DNA of 64,000 nt, taken from the NCBI GenBank assembly GCA_002189035.1, contig NEEC01000163.1, positions 1-64,000 on the forward strand. Direction: 5' to 3'. The notes below the pieces were generated by a model. That model saw only the letters and a program-made list of their open reading frames with translations. It did not search any database and was not told the DNA's origin. This document shows, in pieces, positions 51,694 to 63,600 of the stretch (position 1 is the stretch's first letter; the number at the start of each line of letters is the position of its first letter). The DNA comes from Utricularia gibba. Lineage: Eukaryota; Streptophyta; Magnoliopsida; Lamiales; Lentibulariaceae. A program made the position numbers and the translations under genes.

Positions 51694-54600
51694 ATGCGTT
51701 TCTCCGAGTGTGCTCGGGCCCTGGGAATTCCTACATTAAGGGGTGGCCTCGCGCAGCCTTCGCCATTGACGCCACATCGTCCAAACCGTTTAGAGTCACG
51801 CGACACACAGCATACCGTTTCGAAGCTCATTCCGAGACGGTCGTTTTTCGTGTTGGGAGTCGCCCATCCGAGGAAAGTTCGAAGCTCGACGGATGGCCTA
51901 TATAAGCCTTGAATGGTGTCACAAATGGTCTAGCCATTGGGGACATTGCGACTCCTTTGCTCGTTTTTATGCGAAAATATTCGGGCTTGCGAAACACGCG
52001 TGATTCGTTAATATATGTCAAAATCTTGAATTTCGCGGCATTCTCATGCGTTTCTCCGTGTGCTCGGGCCCTGGGAATTCCTACACCAAGGGGTGGCCTC
52101 GCGCAGCCTTCGCCATTGACGCCACATCGTCCAAACCGTTTAGAGTCACGCGACACACAGCATACCGTTTCGAAGCTCATTCCGAGACGGTCGTTTTTTG
52201 TGTTGAAAGTTGCCCATCCGAGGAAAGTTCGAAGCTCGAAGGATGGCCCTATATAAGCCTTGAATGGTGTCACAAAATGGCCTAGCCATTGGGGACGTTG
52301 GGACTCGTTTGCTCGTTTTTATGCGAAAATTTCTCGGCTTGCGAAACACGCGTGATTCGTTAATATATGTCAAAATCTTGAATTTCGCGGCATTCTCATG
52401 CGTTTCTCGGGTGTGCTCGGGCCCGGGACTTCCTACACCAAGGGGTGGCCTCGCGCAGCCTTCGCCATTGACGCCACATCGTCCAAACCGTTTAGAGTCA
52501 CGCGACACACAGCATACCGTTTCGAAGCTCATTCTGAGACGGTCGTTTTTTCGTGTTGGGAGTCGCCCATCCGAGGAAAGTTCGAAGCTCGACGGATGGC
52601 CCTATATAAGCCTTGAATGGTGTCACAAAATGGCCTAGCCATTGGGGACGTTGCGACTCGTTTGCTCGTTTTTATGCGAAAATAATTCGGCTTGCGAAAC
52701 ACGCGTGATTCGTTAATATATGTCAAAATCTTGAATTTCGCGGCATTCTCATGCGTTTCTCCGGGTGTGCTCGGGCCCTGGGAATTCCTACACCAAGGGG
52801 TGGCCTCGCGCAGCCTTCGCCATTGACGCCACAATCGTCCAAACCGTTTAGAGTCACGCGACACACAGCATACCGTTTCGAAGCTCATTCTGAGACGATC
52901 GTTTTTCGTGTTGGAGTCGCCCATCCGAGGAAAGTTCGAAGCTCGACGGATGGCCCTATATAAGCCTTGAATGGTGTCACAAAATGGCCTAGCCATTGGG
53001 GACGTTGCGACTCCTTTGCTCGTTTTTATGCGAAAACTCTCGGCTTGCGAAACACGCGTGATTCGTTAATATATGTAAAAATCTTGAATTTCGCGGCATT
53101 CTCATGCGTTTCTACGGGTGTGCTCGGGGGGACTTCCTACACCAAGGGGTGGCCTCGCGCAGCCTTCGCCATTGACGCCACATCGTCCAAACCGTTTAGA
53201 GTCACGCGACACACAGCATACCGTTTCGAAGCTCATTCTGAGACGATCGTTTTTCGTGTTGGGAGTCGCCCATCCGAGGAAAGTTCGAAGCTCGAAGGAT
53301 GCCTATATTAAGCCTTGAATGGTGTCACAAAATGGTCCTAGCCATTGGGGACGTTGCGACTCCTTTGCTCGTTTTTATGCGAAAATTTCTCGGATTGCGA
53401 AACACGCGTGATTCGTTAATATATGTCAAAATCTGAATTTCGCGGCATTCTCATGCGTTTCTCGTGTGCTCGGGCCAACTTCCTACACCAAGGGGTGGCC
53501 TCGCGCAGCCTTCGCCATTGACGCCACATCGTCCAAACCGTTTAGAGTCACGCGACACACAGCATACCGTTTCGAAGCTCATTCTGAGACGATCGTTTTT
53601 CGTGTTGGGAGTTCGCCCATCCGAGGAAAGTTCGAAGCTCGACGGATGGCCCTATATAAGCCTTGAATGGTGTCACAAAATGGCCTAGCCATTGGGGACG
53701 TTGCGACTCCTTTGCTCGTTTTTATGCGAAAATTTTCTCGGCTTGCGAAACACGCGTGATTCGTTAATATATGTCAAAATCTTGAATTTCGCGGCATTCT
53801 CATGCGTTTTCTCGAGTGTGCTCGGGCCCTGGGAATTTCCTACACCAAGGGGTGGCCTCGCGCAGCCTTCGCCATTGACGCCACATCGTCCAAACCGTTT
53901 AGAGTCACGCGACACACAGCATACCGTTTCGAAGCTCATTCTGAGACGGTCGTTTTTCGTGTTGGGAGCGCGCCATCCGAGGAAAGTTCGAAGCTCGAAG
54001 GATGGCCCTATATAGCCTTGAATGGTGTCACAAAATGGCCTAGCCATTGGGGACGTTGGACTCCTTTGCTCGTTTTTATGCGAAAATTATTCTCGGCTTG
54101 CGAAACACGCGTGATTCGTTAATATATGTCAAAATCTTGAATTTCGCGGCATTCTCATGCGTTTCTACGGGTGTGCTCGGGCCCTGGGACTTCCTACACC
54201 AAGGGGTGGCCTCGCGCAGCCTTCGCCATTGACGCCACATCGTCCAAACCGTTTAGAGTCACGCGACACACAGCATACCGTTTCGAAGCTCATTCTGAGA
54301 CGATCGTTTTTCGTGTTGGGAGTTCGCCATCCGAGGAAAGTTCGAAGCTCGACGGATGGCCCTATATAAGCCTTGAATGGTGTCACAAAATGGCCTAGCC
54401 ATTGGGGACATTGCGACTCCTTTGCTCGTTTTTATGCGAAAATTATTCTCGGATTGCGAAACACGCGTGATTCGTTAATATATGTCAAAATCTTGAATTT
54501 CGCGGCATTCTCATGCGTTTCTCCGAGTGTGCTCGGGCCCTGGGAATTCCTACATTAAGGGGTGGCCTCGCGCAGCCTTCGCCATTGACGCCACATCGTC

Positions 54601-57600
54601 CAAACCGTTTAGAGTCACGCGACACACAGCATACCGTTTCGAAGCTCATTCTGAGACGATCGTTTTTCGTGTTGGGAGTTCCCATCCGAGGAAAGTTCGA
54701 AGCTCGACGGATGGCCCTATATAAGCCTTGAATGGTGTCACAAAATGGCCTAGCCATTGGGGACGTTGGGACTCGTTTGCTCGTTTTTATGCGAAAATAA
54801 TTCTCGGCTTGCGAAACACGCGTGATTCGTTAATATATGTCAAAATCTTGAATTTCGCGGCATTCTCATGCGTTTCTCGAGTGTGCTCGGGCCCTGGGAC
54901 TTCCTACACCAAGGGGTGGCCTCGCGCAGCCTTCGCCATTGACGCCACATCGTCCAAACCGTTTAGAGTCACGCGACACACAGCATACCGTTTCGAAGCT
55001 CATTCCGAGACGGTCGTTTTTCGTGTTGGGAGCTTGCCCATCCGAGGAAAGTTCGAAGCTCGAGGATGGCCCTATATAAGCCTTGAATGGTGTCACAAAT
55101 GGCTAGCCATTGGGGACGTTGGACTCCTTTGCTCGTTTTTATGCGAAAATTATTCTCGGATTGCGAAACACGCGTGATTCGTTAATATATGTCAAAATCT
55201 TGAATTTCGCGGCATTCTCATGCGTTTCTCCGAGTGTGCTCGGGCCCTGGGAATTCCTACATTAAGGGGTGGCCTCGCGCAGCCTTCGCCATTGACGCCA
55301 CATCGTCCAAACCGTTTAGAGTCACGCGACACACAGCATACCGTTTCGAAGCTCATTCTGAGACGATCGTTTTTCGTGTTGGGAGTTGCCCATCCGAGGA
55401 AAGTTCGAAGCTCGAAGGATGGCCTTATATTAGCCTTGAATGGTGTCACAAAATGGTCTAGCCATTGGGGACGTTGCGACTCCTTTGCTCGTTTTTATGC
55501 GAAAATTATTCTCGGCTTGCGAAACACGCGTGATTCGTTAATATATGTCAAAATCTTGAATTTCGCGGCATTCTCATGCGTTTCTCGGGTGTGCTCGGGC
55601 CCGGGACTTCCTACACCAAGGGGTGGCCTCGCGCAGCCTTCGCCATTGACGCCACATCGTCCAAACCGTTTAGAGTCACGCGACACACAGCATACCGTTT
55701 CGAAGCTCATTCTGAGACGATCGTTTTTCGTGTTGGGAGTTCGCCCATCCGAGGAAAGTTCGAAGCTCGAAGGATGGCCTATATTAGCCTTGAATGGTGT
55801 CACAAAATGGTCTAGCCATTGGGGACGTTGCGACGCGTTTGCTCGTTTTTATGCGAAAATTGTCGGATTGCGAAACACGCGTGATTCGTTAATATATGTC
55901 AAAATCTTGAATTTCGCGCATTCTCATGCGTTTCTATGGGTGTGCTCGGGCCCTGGGACTTCCTACACCAAGGGGTGGCCTCGCGCAGCCTTCGCCATTG
56001 ACGCCACATCGTCCAAACCGTTTAGAGTCACGCGACACACAGCATACCGTTTCGAAGCTCATTCTGAGACGGTCGTTTTTCGTGTTGGGAGTTCGCCCAT
56101 CCGAGGAAAGTTCGAAGCTCGACGGATGGCCTATATAAGCCTTGAATGGTGTCACAAAATGGCCTAGCCATTGGGGACGTTGGGACTCGTTTGCTCGTTT
56201 TTATGCGAAAACTAATCTCGGCTTGCGAAACACGCGTGATTCGTTAATATATGTCAAAATCTTGAATTTCGCGGCATTCTCATGCGTTTCTCCGAGTGTG
56301 CTCGGGCCCTGGGAATTCCTACATTAAGGGGTGGCCTCGCGCAGCCTTCGCAATTGACGCCACACGTCCAAACCGTTTAGAGTCACGCGACACACAGCAT
56401 ACCGTTTCGAAGCTCATTCTGAGACGTCGTTTTTCGTGTTGGAAGTTGCCCATCCGAAAGTTCGAAGCTCGAAGGATGGCCCTATATAAGCCTTGAATGG
56501 TGTCACAAAATGGCCTAGCCATTGGGGACGTTGGGACTCGTTTGCTCGTTTTTATGCGAAAATTGTTCTCGGCTTGCGAAACACGCGTGATTCGTTAATA
56601 TATGTCAAAATCTTGAATTTCGCGGCATTCTCATGCGTTTCTCCGAGTGTGCTCGGGCCCTGGGAATTCCTACATTAAGGGGTGGCCCTCGCGCAGCCTT
56701 CGCCATTGACGCCACATCGTCCAAACCGTTTAGAGTCACGCGACACACAGCATACCGTTTCGAAGCTCATTCCGAGACGGTCGTTTTTCGTGTTGGGAGT
56801 TCGCCCATCCGAGGAAAGTTCGAAGCTCGACGGGATGGCCCTATATAAGCCTTGAATGGTGTCACAAAATGGCTAGCCATTGGGGACGTTGCGACTCCTT
56901 TGCTCGTTTTTATGCGAAAATTATTCTCGGCTTGCGAAACACGCGTGATTCGTTAATATATGTCAAAAATTGAATTTCGCGGCATTCTCATGCGTTTCTA
57001 GTGTGCTCGGGCCCTGGGAATTCCTACATTAAGGGGTGGCCTCGCGCAGCCTTCGCCATTGACGCCACATCGTCCAAACCGTTTAGAGTCACGCGACACA
57101 CAGCATACCGTTTCGAAGCTCATTCTGAGACGATCGTTTTTCGTGTTGGGAGTTCGCCCATCCGAGGAAAGTTCGAAGCTCGACGGATGGCCCTATATAA
57201 GCCTTGAATGGTGTCACAAAATGGCCTAGCCATTGGGGACGTTGGGACTCGTTTGCTCGTTTTTATGCGAAAATAATTCTCGGCTTGCGAAACACGCGTG
57301 ATTCGTTAATATATGTCAAAATCTTGAATTTCGCGGCATTCTCATGCGTTTCTCCGGTGTGCTCGGGCCCTGGGACTTCCTACACCAAGGGGTGGCCTCG
57401 CGCAGCCCTTCGCCATTGACGCCACGTCCAAAAACCGTTTAGAGTCACGCGACACACAGCATACCGTTTCGAAGCTCATTCCGAGACGGTCGTTTTTCGT
57501 GTTGGGAGCTTGCCCATCCGAAAGTTCGAAGCTCGAAGGATGGCCCTATATAAGCCTTGAATGGTGTCACAAAATGGTCTAGCCATTGGGGACGTTGGGA

Positions 57601-60600
57601 CTCGTTTGCTCGTTTTTATGCGAAAATTGTTCTCGGCTTGCGAAACACGCGTGATTCGTTAATATATGTCAAAATCTTGAATTTCGCGGCATTCTCATGC
57701 GTTTCTCCGAGTGTGCTCGGGCCCTGGGAATTCCTACATTAAGGGGTGGCCTCGCGCAGCCTTCGCCATTGACGCCACATCGTCCAAACCGTTTAGAGTC
57801 ACGCGACACACAGCATACCGTTTCGAAGCTCATTCCGAGACGGTCGTTTTTCGTGTTGGGAGTTGCCCATCCGAGGAAAGTTCGAAGCTCGAAGGATGGC
57901 CTTATAAGCCTTCAATGGTGTCACAAAATGGTCTAGCCATTGGGGACATTGCGACTCCTTTGCTCGTTTTTATGCGAAAATTATTCTCGGCTTGCGAAAC
58001 ACGCGTGATTCGTTAATATATGTCAAAATCTTGAATTTCGCGGCATTCTCATGCGTTTCTCGGGTGTGCTCGGGCCCTGGGAATTCCTACACCAAGGGGT
58101 GGCCTCGCGCAGCCTTCGCCATTGACGCCACATCGTCCAAACCGTTTAGAGTCACGCGACACACAGCATACCGTTTCGAAGCTCATTCTGAGACGATCGT
58201 TTTTCGTGTTGGGAGTCGCCCATCCGAGGAAAGTTCGAAGCTCGAGGATGGCCTATATAGCCTTGAATGGTGTCACAAAATGGTCTAGCCATTGGGGACG
58301 TTGCGACTCCTTTGCTCGTTTTTATGCGAAAATTTTTCTCGGCTTGCGAAACACGCGTGATTCGTTAATATATGTCAAAATCTTGAATTTCGCGGCATTC
58401 TCATGCGTTTCTCGGGTGTGCTCGGGCCCTGGGACTTCCTACACCAAGGGGTGGCCTCGCGCAGCCTTCGCCATTGACGCCACATCGTCCAAACCGTTTA
58501 GAGTCACGCGACACACAGCATACGTTTCGAAGCTCATTCTGAGACGATCGTTTTTCGTGTTGGGAGTTCGCCCATCCGAGGAAAGTTCGAAGCTCGACGG
58601 ATGGCCCTATATAAGCCTTGAATGGTGTCACAAAATGGCCTAGCCATTGGGGACGTTGCGACTCCTTTGCTCGTTTTTATGCGAAAATATTCTCGGCTTG
58701 CGAAACACGCGTGATTCGTTAATATATGTCAAAATCTTGAATTTCGCGGCATTCTCATGCGTTTCTCGGTGTGCTCGGGCCCTGGGAATTCCTACACCAA
58801 GGGGTGGCCTCGCGCAGCCTTCGCCATTGACGCCACATCTCCAAACCGTTTAGAGTCACGCGACACACAGCATACCGTTTCGAAGCTCATTCTGAGACGG
58901 TCGTTTTTCGTGTTGGGAGGCCCATCCGAGGAAAGTTCGAAGCTCGACGGATGGCCCTATATAAGCCTTGAATGGTGTCACAAAATGGCCTAGCCATTGG
59001 GACGTTGGGACTCGTTTGCTCGTTTTTATGCGAAAATTGTTCTCGGCTTGCGAAACACGCGTGATTCGTTAATATATGTCAAAATCTTGAATTTCGCGCA
59101 TTCTCATGCGTTTCTCCGAGTGTGCTCGGGCCCTGGGAATTCCTACATTAAGGGGTGGCCTCGCGCAGCCTTCGCCATTGACGCCACATCGTCCAAACCG
59201 TTTAGAGTCACGCGACACACAGCATACCGTTTCGAAGCTCATTCTGAGACGGTCGTTTTTCGTGTTGGGAGCTTGCCCATCCGAGGAAGTTCGAAGCTCG
59301 AAGGATGGCCCTATATTAGCCTTCAATGGTGTCACAAAATGGTCTAGCCATTGGGGACGTTGCGACTCCTTTGCTCGTTTTTATGCGAAAATTATTCTCG
59401 GATTGCGAAACACGCGTGATTCGTTAATATATGTCAAAATCTTGAATTTCGCGGCATTCTCATGCGTTTCTCGGTGTGCTCGGGCCCTGGGACTTCCTAC
59501 ACCAAGGGTGGCCTCGCGCAGCCTTCGCCATTGACGCCACATCGTCCAAACCGTTTAGAGTCACGCGACACACAGCATACCGTTTCGAAGCTCATTCTGA
59601 GACGATCGTTTTTCGTGTTGGAGTCGCCCATCCGAGGAAAGTTCGAAGCTCGAAGGATGGCCTATATTAGCCTTGAATGGTGTCACAAAATGGTCTAGCC
59701 ATTGGGGACGTTGCGACTCCTTTGCTCGTTTTTATGCGAAAATTTTCTCGGATTGCGAAACACGCGTGATTCGTTAATATATGTCAAAATCTTGAATTTC
59801 GCGGCATTCTCATGCGTTTCTGGGTGTGCTCGGGCCTGGGACTTCCTACACCAAGGGGTGGCCTCGCGCAGCCTTCGCCATTGACGCCACATCGTCCAAA
59901 CCGTTTAGAGTCACGCGACACACAGCATACCGTTTCGAAGCTCATTCCGAGACGGTCGTTTTTCGTGTTGGGAGTTCGCCCATCCGAGGAAAGTTCGAAG
60001 CTCGACGGATGGCCCTATATAAGCCTTGAATGGTGTCACAAAATGGCCTAGCCATTGGGGACGTTGCGACTCCTTTGCTCGTTTTTATGCGAAAATAATC
60101 TCGGCTTGCGAAACACGCGTGATTCGTTAATATATGTCAAAATCTTGAATTTCGCGGCATTCTCATGCGTTTCTCGTGTGCTCGGGCCCGGGGACTTCCT
60201 ACACCAAGGGGTGGCCTCGCGCAGCCTTCGCCATTGACGCCACATCGTCCAAACCGTTTAGAGTCACGCGACACACAGCATACCGTTTCGAAGCTCATTC
60301 TGAGACGGTCGTTTTTCGTGTTGGGAGCTTGCCCATCCGAAAAGTTCGAAGCTCGGATGGCCCTATATAAGCCTTGAATGGTGTCACAAAATGGCCTAGC
60401 CATTGGGGACGTTGCGACTCGTTTGCTCGTTTTTATGCGAAAATTATTCTCGGCTTGCGAAACACGCGTGATTCGTTAATATATGTCAAAATCTTGAATT
60501 TCGCGCATTCTCATGCGTTTCTCGAGTGTGCTCGGCCCGGGAATTCCTACATTAAGGGGTGGCCTCGCGCAGCCTTCGCCATTGACGCCACATCGTCCAA

Positions 60601-63600
60601 ACCGTTTAGAGTCACGCGACACACAGCATACCGTTTCGAAGCTCATTCTGAGACGCGTTTTTCGTGTTGGGAGCTTGCCCATCCGAGGAAAGTTCGAAGC
60701 TCGAAGGATGGCCCTATATAGCCTTCAATGGTGTCACAAAATGGCTAGCCATTGGGGACGTTGCGACTCCTTTGCTCGTTTTTATGCGAAAACTCGGCTT
60801 GCGAAACACGCGTGATTCGTTAATATATGTCAAAATCTTGAATTTCGCGGCATTCTCATGCGTTTCTCGGGTGTGCTCGGGCCCCGGGACTTCCTACACC
60901 AAGGGGTGGCCTCGCGCAGCCTTCGCCATTGACGCCACATCGTCCAAACCGTTTAGAGTCACGCGACACACAGCATACCGTTTCGAAGCTCATTCTGAGA
61001 CGATCGTTTTTCGTGTTGGGAGTCGCCCATCCGAGGAAAGTTCGAAGCTCGAGGATGGCCCTATATTAAGCCTTGAATGGTGTCACAAATGGTCTAGCCA
61101 TTGGGGACGTTGCGACTCCTTTGCTCGTTTTTATGCGAAAATTGTCTCGGATTGCGAAACACGCGTGATTCGTTAATATATGTCAAAATCTTGAATTTCG
61201 CGGCATTCTCATGCGTTTCTACGGGTGTGCTCGGGCCTGGGACTTCCTACACCAAGGGGTGGCCTCGCGCAGCCTGCATTGACGCCACATCGTCCAAACC
61301 GTTTAGAGTCACGCGACACACAGCATACCGTTTCGAAGCTCATTCTGAGACGATCGTTTTTCGTGTTGGGAGTCGCCCATCCGAGGAAAGTTCGAAGCTC
61401 GAAGGATGGCCCTATATAGCCTTGAATGGTGTCACAAAATGGTCTAGCCATTGGGGACATTGCGACTCCTTTGCTCGTTTTTATGCGAAAATTATTCTCG
61501 GATTGCGAAACACGCGTGATTCGTTAATATATGTCAAAATCTTGAATTTCGCGCATTCTCATGCGTTTCTCCGGTGTGCTCGGGCCTGGGAATTCCTACA
61601 AAGGGGTGGCCTCGCGCAGCCTTCGCCATTGACGCCACATCGTCCAAACCGTTTAGAGTCACGCGACACACAGCATACCGTTTCGAAGCTCATTCTGAGA
61701 CGATCGTTTTTCGTGTTGGGAGTCGCCCATCCGAGGAAAGTTCGAAGCTCGACGGATGGCCCTATATAAGCCTTGAATGGTGTCACAAAATGGCCTAGCC
61801 ATTGGGGACGTTGCGACTCCTTTGCTCGTTTTTATGCGAAAATTGTTCTCGGATTGCGAAACACGCGTGATTCGTTAATATATGTCAAAATCTGAATTTC
61901 GCGGCATTCTCATGCGTTTCTAGGTGTGCTCGGGTGGGAATTCCTACACCAAGGGGTGGCCTCGCGCAGCCTTCGCCATTGACGCCACATCGTCCAAACC
62001 GTTTAGAGTCACGCGACACACAGCATACCGTTTCGAAGCTCATTCTGAGACGATCGTTTTTCGTGTTGGGAGTCGCCCATCCGAGGAAAGTTCGAAGCTC
62101 GACGGATGGCCCTATATAAGCCTTGAATGTGTCACAAAATGGCCTAGCCATTGGGGACGTTGGGACTCGTTTGCTCGTTTTTATGCGAAAATAATCTCGG
62201 CTTGCGAAACACGCGTGATTCGTTAATATATGTCAAAATCTTGAATTTCGCGGCATTCTCATGCGTTTCTCGAGTGTGCTCGGGCCCTGGGAATTCCTAC
62301 ACCAAGGGGTGGCCTCGCGCAGCCTTCGCCATTGACGCCACATCGTCCAAACCGTTTAGAGTCACGCGACACACAGCATACCGTTTCGAAGCTCATTCTG
62401 AGACGATCGTTTTTCGTGTTGGGAGTTCGCCCATCCGAGGAAAGTTCGAAGCTCGACGGATGGCCCTATATAAGCCTTGAATGGTGTCACAAAATGGCTA
62501 GCCATTGGGGACGTTGCGACTCGTTTGCTCGTTTTTATGCGAAAATTATTCTCGGCTTGCGAAACACGCGTGATTCGTTAATATATGTCAAAATCTTGAA
62601 TTTCGCGGCATTCTCATGCGTTTCTCCGAGTGTGCTCGGGCCCTGGGAATTCCTACATTAAGGGGTGGCCTCGCGCAGCCTTCGCCATTGACGCCACATC
62701 GTCCAAACCGTTTAGAGTCACGCGACACACAGCATACCGTTTCGAAGCTCATTCCGAGACGGTCGTTTTTCGTGTTGGGAGTTGCCCATCCGAGGAAAGT
62801 TCGAAGCTCGAAGGATGGCCTTATATTAGCCTTCAATGGTGTCACAAAATGGCTAGCCATTGGGGACGTTGCGACTCCTTTGCTCGTTTTTATGCGAAAA
62901 TTATTCTCGGCTTGCGAAACACGCGTGATTCGTTAATATATGTCAAAATCTTGAATTTCGCGGCATTCTCATGCGTTTCTCGGGTGTGCTCGGGCCGGGA
63001 CTTCCTACACCAAGGGGTGGCCTCGCGCAGCCTTCGCCATTGACGCCACATCGTCCAAACCGTTTAGAGTCACGCGACACACAGCATACCGTTTCGAAGC
63101 TCATTCTGAGACGGTCGTTTTTCGTGTTGGGAGTTCGCCCATCCGAGGAAAGTTCGAAGCTCGAAGGATGGCCCTATATAAGCCTTGAATGGTGTCACAA
63201 AATGGTCTAGCCATTGGGGACATTGACTCCTTTGCTCGTTTTTATGCGAAAATTATTCTCGGCTTGCGAAACACGCGTGATTCGTTAATATATGTCAAAA
63301 TCTTGAATTTCGCGGCATTCTCATGCGTTTCTCGTGTGCTCGGGCCCTGGGAATTCCTACATTAAGGGGTGGCCTCGCGCAGCCTTCGCCATTGACGCCA
63401 CATCGTCCAAACCGTTTAGAGTCACGCGACACACAGCATACCGTTTCGAAGCTCATTCCGAGACGGTCGTTTTTCGTGTTGGGAGTTCGCCCATCCGAGG
63501 AAAGTTCGAAGCTCGACGGATGGCCCTATATAAGCCTTGAATGGTGTCACAAAATGGCCTAGCCATTGGGGACGTTGCGACTCGTTTGCTCGTTTTTATG

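Noticed and set aside
55220-56167. A 315-codon open frame over nearly three monomers, and a 240-codon frame at 5274-5996
   Set aside because: They arise when successive monomers happen to have lengths that keep one frame open. The translations repeat the same ~118-residue string, other copies of the array interrupt it with stops and frame shifts, and all three frames are similarly open. There is no sign of selection for a protein.
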